NCBI GenBank assembly: GCA_023435705.1
Contig: JAEYRH010000015.1
Span: forward strand, 1 to 11,888
Source of the DNA: Bacillota bacterium
GTDB lineage: Bacteria > Bacillota > Clostridia > Christensenellales > UMGS416
DNA: 11,888 nt
Reading direction: 5' to 3'
Part shown: one piece after another, positions 1-6,313 of the stretch
Layout: each line of letters opens with the position of its first letter
Position numbering within the stretch: the stretch's first letter is position 1
The notes under the pieces: generated by a model
What the model was told of the DNA's origin: nothing
Seen by the model: the letters and a program-made list of their open reading frames with translations, nothing else
Database searches by the model: none
Position numbers and translations under genes: made by a program

Positions 1-168
1 GGTTTCCCAAACGCTTATTTGTCCCAGCGAAAATGCTGACTCTTGTTCGAGTGTCACACAGGGCACAGGGCTTCCTTCCGGTGAATGCCTGATATTTTCA
101 GTAACAATTTCATTTCTCGAAAACAGATCGTGATTCTTTTCAAACCATCTGTAAAACACAATGTTCAT
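1..168 (-). CDS. Putative immunity protein for the upstream toxin (partial, 3' end outside window)
   Basis: The open frame runs from ATG at 168 to the window edge, giving 56 codons that begin MNIVFYRWFEKNHDLF. It is not complete, so total length is unknown. A strong ribosome site, GGGGAGG, lies seven bases before the ATG, inside the last codons of the toxin gene. The toxin stop codon (172-170) is separated from this ATG by one base, so the two genes are almost certainly co-transcribed and translationally coupled. The visible part is soluble, with no signal peptide or membrane segment, rich in acidic and aromatic residues, and AT-rich like the toxin domain. I do not recognise the family. The immunity role is inferred from position: polymorphic toxin genes are typically followed at once by a small cytoplasmic immunity gene. 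Confidence 0.68.
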   Translation of the reverse strand, partial: MNIVFYRWFEKNHDLFSRNEIVTENIRHSPEGSPVPCVTLEQESAFSLGQISVWET

Positions 169-169
169 A

Positions 170-1618
170 TCATTTCCTCCCCGCAATAACTATATTGTCT
201 ACTCTAGGCATATTGAGTATTGCATTACCTTTTTTTGCTGCGAGTCTTCCCTCAAGTGAATTTGGTCCGATAATCTTAGCCCATCCATTGTTCATATCCG
301 TTTGCTTCAAATACGATTCAGGTAAGTCAAACTCAACATAAATTGACCCTGGTTTAGCCTGCTTAATAAACGAATCAAGATTATTAGGATATGCAACATG
401 AGTAGTTCCTGAAAAGCTTTCTTGTACCCTCCCAGTGCTTATCATATTATCATATTCAGCTTGAGACATCCATCTACCAACTCTCTTATTAGCCGTGCCT
501 GAATTTCCAGTATCCTGGTAATTATATCCATAGATCTCATTATCGACAATCCCAAGATCATCAACTGCCAATACCCCATTCGGATTCAGCCCCTGCGCAA
601 TGCCTCCCACAATCGGGGCAAGCTTCTTCTGGACCCCGCCTCTTCCTTCCATCTGGTAATATGGGATCGTCCCCGGCTGTGGCAATACCTCGCCCAAATA
701 CCTGAGCCCCATGCCATACAGCGTGCCCAGTGCGGCGTTATTGGCAGTTTCCAGAGCAATCTGCCCTGCAGGCTTACCTTGTGCGATACCGGAAACGACG
801 GTTGGCGCTGCTGTTGAAAGTGCCCCGATGGCGGCCTCCCGCAGATACGGTTGCTTGACGACATTCCCAACAGTTTCGCCTGCCACGCTCCCAGCGCCAT
901 AAACTGGGATCATCTGGCCAACTCCATAACCAATTTGATACCCAACTGGTGCCTCGTCCTTCAATCGGTCAAGCACGTGTAAGGAAGATTGTGCCAATCG
1001 CCCGGTCTCATCCTGCCTGTTTGCGTTCATTCGGAGCGAAGATTCCAGCAGATCCATAGATACACCATTGCCTACACCCAAAACACCTGAAACAAGATTC
1101 ATTTGAGGCTGGGTCAACTGGTTCAGTGTTGCATCCTGAAATCTTTGCCTTTGCGATGGAGTCATGCCAGTATCAGAAATTGATCCATTCCGAATGCCAT
1201 TGGCATAAGCCTCCGTTGTGTTCCAATCGCGGTTTTCCCACGCCCGCACATAGTCTTCCGTCGTCAGTTTCTTCAGGATCGACGGTGATTCATATGTCTG
1301 TCCACCTGGCAGCACCGGGTCGGCCAGTCTCTTTCCCGGATTGTCTTGCTGGCCTTGATTCAAATACGTAAACGGATTCCTCACCACCGCCTTCTTCTGC
1401 GGCTCATTGGCCTTCTTCTGACCGGGCAATCCGGCAAAGAGCCGGACCCCGCTGCTGTGAGGGGGTGTTTGCCCCTCCGCGGGCGCATAGGTTGGCTTGA
1501 ATGGCCTCCCGAGGTTCACGTTTGGCTTGGCGGCGGCAGCCTGCGGCTTGGTTGGGATCAGTTTGGCATACTCTTCATCCAGCTGATCCAGCAAGTCCTT
1601 CTTCTGCCAGGCACTCAC
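170..1618 (-). CDS. Phage-associated chimeric polymorphic toxin with C-terminal TreTu-like ADP-ribosyltransferase domain
   Basis: A 482-residue protein. Residues 1-120 are low-complexity, rich in Ala, Pro, Gln and Lys. Residues 120-220 look helical and polar. Residues 225-345 are Gly/Ala-rich and weakly hydrophobic, like pretoxin or membrane-passage regions of effectors. Residues 378-482 form a compact C-terminal domain starting GRWMSQAEYD, with SFSGTTHV at 401-408, YVEFDLP at 427-433 and GPNSLEGRLAAKKG at 451-464. From memory this pattern matches C-terminal domains of Rhs proteins named TreTu, ADP-ribosyltransferases that inactivate elongation factor Tu. Arg381, Ser401 and Glu429 are candidates for an R-S-E type NAD site, but this is inference. 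The start is GTG at 1618, within a repeat; no in-frame ATG occurs before residue 152. The portal gene lies upstream and a likely immunity gene follows after one base. The N-terminal body could be a phage internal or minor head protein; I see no clear MuF signature. Confidence 0.72.
   Translation of the reverse strand: MSAWQKKDLLDQLDEEYAKLIPTKPQAAAAKPNVNLGRPFKPTYAPAEGQTPPHSSGVRLFAGLPGQKKANEPQKKAVVRNPFTYLNQGQQDNPGKRLADPVLPGGQTYESPSILKKLTTEDYVRAWENRDWNTTEAYANGIRNGSISDTGMTPSQRQRFQDATLNQLTQPQMNLVSGVLGVGNGVSMDLLESSLRMNANRQDETGRLAQSSLHVLDRLKDEAPVGYQIGYGVGQMIPVYGAGSVAGETVGNVVKQPYLREAAIGALSTAAPTVVSGIAQGKPAGQIALETANNAALGTLYGMGLRYLGEVLPQPGTIPYYQMEGRGGVQKKLAPIVGGIAQGLNPNGVLAVDDLGIVDNEIYGYNYQDTGNSGTANKRVGRWMSQAEYDNMISTGRVQESFSGTTHVAYPNNLDSFIKQAKPGSIYVEFDLPESYLKQTDMNNGWAKIIGPNSLEGRLAAKKGNAILNMPRVDNIVIAGRK
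172..570. other. AT-rich toxin-domain segment (composition change inside the gene)
   Basis: From the window start to about position 570 the DNA is visibly AT-rich, with runs such as taattatatcc and ttattagg. From about 575 onward it becomes GC-rich like the rest of the window. The switch falls at about residue 350 of the toxin, just before the C-terminal domain. It therefore separates the phage-like body from the toxin domain plus the putative immunity gene. This is the pattern expected when a toxin/immunity cassette has been exchanged by recombination. The boundary was judged by eye and is approximate. Confidence 0.55.
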
Positions 1619-1747
1619 CCCCCTGCCCCCCCTCTACCATAAATGTGAGAGGGGGGAGAGGCCATAGACTCGACTTTGTGCCAATCAACTAGATAAAATG
1701 CTCCCCCTCTCGCACGTCAGTGGGAGAGGGGGTTGGGGGGTGAGTGC
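1611..1747. repeat. 137-bp inverted-repeat element made of two GC-rich hairpins
   Basis: The outer ends are a perfect 13-base inverted repeat, GCACTCACCCCCC at 1611-1623 and its complement at 1735-1747. Inside each end is a hairpin. The first has arms CCCCCCTCT at 1627-1635 and AGAGGGGGG at 1648-1656. The second has arms CCCCCTCTC at 1703-1711 and GAGAGGGGG at 1724-1732. So two related repeat units lie head to head, in the manner of paired REP/BIME units or a small MITE. There is no open frame and no T-run, so they are not typical terminators. The element fills the gap between the portal and toxin genes, and its left end provides the toxin's GTG start and second codon. Confidence 0.72.
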
Positions 1748-1783
1748 TATACTGATGAGGGAGAAGACAAGCGGGAGCATGCC

Positions 1784-3490
1784 TTACACGCTCATTGGAG
1801 AACCGATTTGTAAAGCCGGGGCGGTGGCACTCCCCCTCCCACTGGAAGGGGGAGGGGCAAGGGGAGAGGGTTCCTCAGCCTTCTTCTTCCGCATCATCGC
1901 CAGCACCTCGTCCTTGCGGTCAAAGTCCATCATCATCAGCGCCGTTTCGCCGTCGATCATGCCGGCCTGCATCAGCTGCATCGCCTGGTCATTGTTCCAG
2001 GCGGTGCGGTAACCGGCGGTCTTCTCCGCGTGGATGTTCAGGTCAAAGTCGATGAGCCTGCGGCCCTTGGCGGTCAGGAAGTCTTCGCGGGAAATCTCCT
2101 TCAATACCTTGTTGCCCTCAAAGGCCAGCACAAACTGCCGTTTTTCCGTGTAGTGCTCGGCCATCAGGTGCAGCGCCAGGCGGAAGGCCTCCTCGCAGCA
2201 GCTATAGAGCATGTCGATGCGCTTGCGGCTCCGCTTGCCCGCCGCCTCCTGAAGCGCCTTGATGGCCGAGGCCGCCGTCACGCCGCCGGTCACATCCCCC
2301 CGTGAAAAATCGTTCTGCCCGCTTTCCTCCTTCATCTGGGCGCTTTTCATGTTGGAGTATTCCATCTGCCCATCGGCAAAGGGGGCCTTGTCAAACCAGC
2401 GCACGGCGTTCTGCGAGATGTCGCGGCCCCGGATGATGTCGTTGCGCCAGTTGCGCAGCGCGTCCAGGTCGATGCCGGCGTTGTCAGCCACCAGAAGCTT
2501 GCTGCGGGCGGACACGAACAGGTTTTTCAGCACCATTTGGTCCGAAAGGTCAATGAACCACTGCACCTGCTTGAAGCGGTCCACCACGCCAAGGCCATAG
2601 AGCGACCCCTCAATGGGGTCGTAGGGCACCACCACGAAGGGATACTTGCCATGGGCATAGGCGCTGCGCATCTTGCCCGAGCGGTCCTTGCCGCAGCGGG
2701 CCACCACCACGCCGCCGGCCACCTTGCACCAGTAGACGCGCCACTGCTGCCCGCCGCCCATGCCGTCGCGGTCCGGCTCCGGCTCCCGCCACCAGAAGTC
2801 ATACACCAGCGTAAGCCCGCTGCCGCGCGCGCCGCCGATGGCTTCCTCCGGCGCCCATGCCCCGGCCCCGCCGATTTCGGCGGCGTGTTTGGGGTATAGG
2901 GCCCGCACGGTGTCTGCCCGCTCAAACTTGAACTTGATCACCGCCTCGCTATCATTCAAGTCGGAGACCAGAGGGTCAAACAGGAAGTTGCGGATGCTCC
3001 AGCGCTGGATGTTCACATCGCCCAGCCCGCCGTAGAGGCTCTTATCCCAAAACACCTCCAGCACGTCGGCGCCCTGCTGGGTGAGACCGGCGGTCATGTC
3101 ATGCCAGGTGCGCTGGAACCCGGCGCGCTTCAGCATCCCCTTGAAGAGGGCGGACACATTTTCCGCCTTGCCCGCATCGTCCGGCGTCTGCGCCTCGATG
3201 GCAGCCCCGGGGAAGGCATCCACCAGATCGGCGTGGATGTTGTCCACCGTGCTCCAGAGCACCGGCGTGTGGGGCCGGGGCTCGCCGGGGTCCTGCTCCG
3301 CTGCCAGATCCCAGTGGGCGCCGCGGTAGTAGGCGTCGTTGTTGCGGAATCGCTCAAAGTGGGGGCGGGCTGCGTTCCAGTAGTCCCCGAAGATCCGTTC
3401 GCACTCGCCGGCCAGCGTCTTGTCATCGGCCTGGCTCAGGCGCATCCACTGGGTGTGGTCGCTGGTTTCATTGGGTTTCACATACAGCAT
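1784..3490 (-). CDS. Tailed-phage portal protein (P22-like type)
   Basis: A 568-residue protein. Portal proteins form the dodecameric ring at the capsid vertex through which DNA enters and leaves. Recognisable portal-like parts are the helical N-terminus with FERFRNNDAYYRG and TVDNIHADLVDAFPG, the central segment with the YPFVVVPYDPIEGSLYGLG motif, the long helix after VDRFKQVQWFIDLSDQMVLK, and the later DVTGGVTAASAIKALQEAAG stretch. The assignment rests on overall resemblance. I chose ATG 3490 because AAAGGAG lies eight bases before it and portal-like sequence begins at MLYVKPNETSD; the frame stays open upstream to 3640, but that extension looks like noncoding translation. The last 30 or so residues after KKKAEE are Pro/Ser/Gly-rich and come from a repeat. 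No terminase lies upstream, where a plus-strand non-phage gene begins within 170 bases. The gene may be a prophage remnant or a domesticated component. Confidence 0.83.
   Translation of the reverse strand: MLYVKPNETSDHTQWMRLSQADDKTLAGECERIFGDYWNAARPHFERFRNNDAYYRGAHWDLAAEQDPGEPRPHTPVLWSTVDNIHADLVDAFPGAAIEAQTPDDAGKAENVSALFKGMLKRAGFQRTWHDMTAGLTQQGADVLEVFWDKSLYGGLGDVNIQRWSIRNFLFDPLVSDLNDSEAVIKFKFERADTVRALYPKHAAEIGGAGAWAPEEAIGGARGSGLTLVYDFWWREPEPDRDGMGGGQQWRVYWCKVAGGVVVARCGKDRSGKMRSAYAHGKYPFVVVPYDPIEGSLYGLGVVDRFKQVQWFIDLSDQMVLKNLFVSARSKLLVADNAGIDLDALRNWRNDIIRGRDISQNAVRWFDKAPFADGQMEYSNMKSAQMKEESGQNDFSRGDVTGGVTAASAIKALQEAAGKRSRKRIDMLYSCCEEAFRLALHLMAEHYTEKRQFVLAFEGNKVLKEISREDFLTAKGRRLIDFDLNIHAEKTAGYRTAWNNDQAMQLMQAGMIDGETALMMMDFDRKDEVLAMMRKKKAEEPSPLAPPPSSGRGSATAPALQIGSPMSV
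1827..1872. repeat. Third GC-rich hairpin repeat, inside the 3' end of the portal gene
   Basis: The arms CTCCCCCT (1830-1837) and AGGGGGAG (1847-1854) close a nine-base loop, followed by GGGCAAGGGGAGAGGG. Composition and layout match the right-hand unit of the 1611-1747 element, in the same orientation, although the sequences have diverged. It is read as codons for part of the portal's tail (PSPLAPPPSSGRG), which does not look like portal sequence. It probably inserted near the original stop codon and changed the C-terminus. Confidence 0.62.
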
Positions 3491-3659
3491 GGGCGTTTCT
3501 CCTTTGATTTGATGAAAAGGTGGGAAAAATGAAAGGTACAGGCACGAGGGCAGAGCCCCGCCCATCCAGTCTAGCGAATGGGTTAAAAAGAAAGCAAGGC
3601 TTGCGCACGAAACCGGCAAACTGCGATATAATGGTGCCAAACCGGTTCAGGGGTGCAGC
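3491..3659. promoter_or_regulatory. Divergent intergenic region with a promoter for the plus-strand gene
   Basis: For the plus strand there is a perfect -10 box TATAAT at 3627-3632, about 21 bases of leader after the expected start point, and an AGGGG ribosome site at 3649-3653. The -35 is weak (TTGCGC at 3601-3606 gives a 20-base spacer). AACCGG at 3611-3616 recurs in the palindrome AACCGGTT at 3640-3647, so the two copies bracket the -10 and could be an operator; this is speculative. For the minus-strand portal gene I see only a weak candidate (TTGCTT and TAGACT with 18 bases between). Confidence 0.5.
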
Positions 3660-4904
3660 ATGTTCACAGAGCAGGAAAAATCAACCGTCCGGGAATTGGC
3701 CCGGCGCTACATGGAGATTGCCCAGGCGGAGGACCAGCAGGAGCGGATCACAAGGGCCCGTGCGATCAACGACTTGACACCGGGCCTGAGGCCCACCGTG
3801 TGGTTTGACGAGCTGCCCTGGCATGAGCTGAACGCAACCGGCGAGCTCACATGCGCCTGTGAAACCCCCTTTGCCAGAGAAGTGGAAACCTTCCTGCGCC
3901 GCGCGCTCTTCACACGCAAGTATTTTGACGGCGACACGGTCTATCCGCCCTATTACCCCATCCGAAAAACCATTCATTCCTCCGGCATCGGCATTGCCAT
4001 CCAGGATGTCACGCTGGCGGTGGACCAGCAAAACAACATCGTCTCCCACCATTATGAAGACAGGCTCTCCACCGAAGAAGACCTTGCAAAGCTGCGTGTG
4101 CCGGTGATCACCGCCGACCCCGCCGCCGACGCCCTCCGGATGGAGCAGGCCGCCGAACTCTTCGGCGGCATCCTGCCCCCAAGGCTCACCGTGCTCTACT
4201 TCCACTTCGCCCCTTGGGACCTGATCGCCGAGCTCCGCGGCGCCGAGCCGCTGCTGATGGATTTGTTTGACCGGCCGGAGTTCATGCACCGGGTCATGGA
4301 AAAGTTCACCGAAATCGGCCTTGATGTGCTGGAGCAATACGAGGCGCTGGGCCTGCTGGCCTTCGACCAGCCCTCCGTGCACTGCACCCCGGCCTACACC
4401 TCTGCCCTACCGCAGCCAGGCTTTGACGGCGTGCATGTCCGCGCAAAAGACATCTGGTTTCGGGGCACGGCGCAGATCTTTTCCAGCGTGTCGCCGGCCA
4501 TGCATGAGGAATTTGAGCTTGCGTATATGGCCCGGCTCTTTGAGCGCTGCGGCCTGGTTTACTACGGCTGCTGCGAGCCGCTTGATAACAAGATCCATCT
4601 TTTGAAGCGGGTGCCCAACATGCGCAAGATCGGCGTGAGCCCCTGGGCAAAGGTTGCCCGCTCTGCCGAGCAGATGGGCGGCGGCTATGTGATGTCCCGC
4701 AAGCCCAACCCAGCCCATGTGGCCACGCGGGTGGACCCGGCGGTTGTCCGCGCGGAAATCGAGGAAACAGCAAAGGCGTGCCTGGCAAACGGCACGCCCT
4801 ATGAAATGGTGCTCAAGGATATCAGCACCGCCGGTTACCGATTGGAAAACCTGGTGCTCTGGGAAAAAACCGTCCGCGAGACGCTGGACCGGTTTTATCG
4901 CTGA
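3660..4904 (+). CDS. Uroporphyrinogen decarboxylase (URO-D) family protein, probable methyltransferase-type
   Basis: A 414-residue soluble protein with a URO-D-like TIM barrel, the fold shared by uroporphyrinogen decarboxylase and cobalamin-dependent methyltransferases such as MtaA, MtbA and CmuA. Family features are strand-like segments LTVLYFHFAPWDL (176-188) and YYGCCEPLDNKIHLLKRVPN (301-320), and the downstream KIGVSPWAKV (323-332). His241-Cys242 and Cys304-Cys305 are possible metal ligands, but the HxC...C spacing of the classical zinc methyltransferases is not seen. It lacks the N-terminal features of HemE, and no heme or corrinoid-protein gene is adjacent, so the substrate is unknown. 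ATG 3660 is supported by an AGGGG ribosome site and a promoter. A membrane protein follows after 44 bases, perhaps as an operon. Residues 60-70 include GELTCACETP, with two further cysteines. Confidence 0.75.
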   Translation: MFTEQEKSTVRELARRYMEIAQAEDQQERITRARAINDLTPGLRPTVWFDELPWHELNATGELTCACETPFAREVETFLRRALFTRKYFDGDTVYPPYYPIRKTIHSSGIGIAIQDVTLAVDQQNNIVSHHYEDRLSTEEDLAKLRVPVITADPAADALRMEQAAELFGGILPPRLTVLYFHFAPWDLIAELRGAEPLLMDLFDRPEFMHRVMEKFTEIGLDVLEQYEALGLLAFDQPSVHCTPAYTSALPQPGFDGVHVRAKDIWFRGTAQIFSSVSPAMHEEFELAYMARLFERCGLVYYGCCEPLDNKIHLLKRVPNMRKIGVSPWAKVARSAEQMGGGYVMSRKPNPAHVATRVDPAVVRAEIEETAKACLANGTPYEMVLKDISTAGYRLENLVLWEKTVRETLDRFYR

Positions 4905-4948
4905 GCAGTACATTCGAAGCGGAAATCCCATCTTGAGGAGGTTGCGCA

Positions 4949-6205
4949 ATGAGCAAGCAAACAAAAGAACTGCTTCTCACAATGGCAACAGGCCCGTTCG
5001 GATTTCGAAAAGCACTTGGCTGGCGGCATTTCTATATGGCATTGGCCTGCTATGTCCCATCTGTCGTTGTGGTCACAATGCTGATCACACCTTCCTTCCG
5101 GGGCACGCATGCTGCCCTGCAGCTGCTTGTTTCTGCATTGCTTGCCATTCCGGCAGTCTCACTGCCGTTGTGTCTGTGCCTTGTCCGGGCGGAGAAGGTG
5201 CTCCAGCTGGTGCAATCCCTTCCACAGAGGGCCGGCGGCAAAGCGCACAATCCTCTTCGCAGCAGCGCAGCATTCTCACTGTTTGAAACCGGATGCATTT
5301 TGCTGGCCTGGTGCCTGTTGCTGGCATCAGCACGGATTACCGAATGGGTGATTGCTCAACCAGGCGATCCATTGGCGCAGGCCTGCGCCATAGCAGTTGC
5401 AGTGCTGTTTGGTCTGGACATCGCAGGTTATATCATAAACGTGTTGGTGTTTCACCGGCGACATAAAGTCTTCCAGTTTGGCAGCAGGGCCTTGTCGTCT
5501 GAAAGCAAAGCTGGAGATGGCACTGTTTCAACAGAGCCCGTCAAGCAGTCAGGCATCGGGCCGCTCTGCCTCGTGTTCGGGCCCTTCGGGTATTTGTGTT
5601 ATAGCTGGCGGAAATTCATCACCGCCGCAGTGGCAACGGCGGGGCTTTATGCCACAGCGCTGATCCCGATTAACGTTTGGGTGCAATATGTGGAGATCGG
5701 GAAAGCAACGGTGACGCATCAGTTCGGCCCATACGGCGAATATGGTGTGGCGCTTTTGATGATGGCCTTTCTGGGCGGCCTGGCGATATTTGCCGGGGCA
5801 GCCTTCTGCGCTGGTGTGTTGCTGGCAGCCTACACCGCACGCCTTTCAGGGATTGAACGCCGTTTGCGCAATGCCGCAAAACTCCCGCAACGGCAAGCCA
5901 AACGGGCCAAAACCCTTGCCGACGCGCTTGTCTTTGTGGAGTTGCTGCTGTTGGGCACCATCTTGCCAGCAGGCCTGGTGTTGGCTGCCGCAATGTTGCT
6001 GGATATCGTGGCATATTTTGACGGCTCCCAGATCTGGCTGGTTGCGCTGCCGTTGGCAATCTCCGCAACCGCAGCCGCAGTGGTTGTGTGGGTAGCCTTG
6101 TCTCTGGTCACCAGGCGCCTGGCAGGTGTGTCGTTCTTTCCTTTTGCCACAAAGCATGCCGACTCAACACCCACACCACAGTCAAACAAAGAACCTTTGG
6201 CATGA
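4949..6205 (+). CDS. Polytopic membrane protein with internal duplication (4+4 helices), function unknown
   Basis: A 418-residue integral membrane protein with about eight hydrophobic helices: roughly 28-47, 55-79, 107-128, 145-167, 222-242, 265-293, 325-350 and 361-385. The two halves look like copies. GPFGFRKALGWRHF (15-28) corresponds to GPFGYLCYSWRKF (211-223), and SLPQRAGGKAH (90-100) before helix 3 corresponds to KLPQRQAKRAK (311-321) before helix 7. The second half has about 25 extra residues, including VQYVEIGKATVTHQFGPYGEYG, between its first two helices. The C-terminal 20 residues are a polar tail. I do not recognise a family; a two-repeat layout is common in transporters, but no transport motif is visible. 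The start is well supported by AGGAGG at 4936-4941 with a seven-base spacer. It follows the URO-D gene by 44 bases and ends before a hairpin terminator. Confidence 0.7.
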   Translation: MSKQTKELLLTMATGPFGFRKALGWRHFYMALACYVPSVVVVTMLITPSFRGTHAALQLLVSALLAIPAVSLPLCLCLVRAEKVLQLVQSLPQRAGGKAHNPLRSSAAFSLFETGCILLAWCLLLASARITEWVIAQPGDPLAQACAIAVAVLFGLDIAGYIINVLVFHRRHKVFQFGSRALSSESKAGDGTVSTEPVKQSGIGPLCLVFGPFGYLCYSWRKFITAAVATAGLYATALIPINVWVQYVEIGKATVTHQFGPYGEYGVALLMMAFLGGLAIFAGAAFCAGVLLAAYTARLSGIERRLRNAAKLPQRQAKRAKTLADALVFVELLLLGTILPAGLVLAAAMLLDIVAYFDGSQIWLVALPLAISATAAAVVVWVALSLVTRRLAGVSFFPFATKHADSTPTPQSNKEPLA

Positions 6206-6270
6206 TCATTGAACCCCACTGTCACATGAGCCAAACCCCAGGCACCACAAGGAAAAGGTAAGCCGCAACA

Positions 6271-6307
6271 AAAAAAGCGACCGTTTCCACGGTCGCTTCA
6301 TTTTCTT
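6271..6307. terminator. Bidirectional rho-independent terminator
   Basis: A perfect nine-base stem, AAGCGACCG (6275-6283) and CGGTCGCTT (6290-6298), closes the loop TTTCCA. On the plus strand it is followed by CATTTTCTT. On the minus strand it is followed by a run of T (the complement of the A-run at 6271-6276). It lies between the convergent membrane protein and collagen-like genes and can end both transcripts, more strongly on the minus strand. Confidence 0.85.
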
Positions 6308-6313
6308 ATGGCC

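Noticed and set aside
1624..1735. The hairpins as intrinsic terminators between portal and toxin
   Set aside because: The stems are GC-rich but no T-run follows on either strand. They fit a repeat family better.
1698..3532. Several plus-strand open frames across the portal region
   Set aside because: They are shadows of the GC-rich portal gene, without ribosome sites or recognisable domains.
3491..3640. A 50-residue N-terminal extension of the portal protein
   Set aside because: It has no ribosome site at its ATG, and the sequence looks like noncoding translation. The ATG at 3490 has AAAGGAG at the right distance.
3681..4964. Minus-strand open frames opposite the URO-D gene
   Set aside because: They are shadows with biased composition and no start signals; the plus frame has family motifs, a promoter and a ribosome site.
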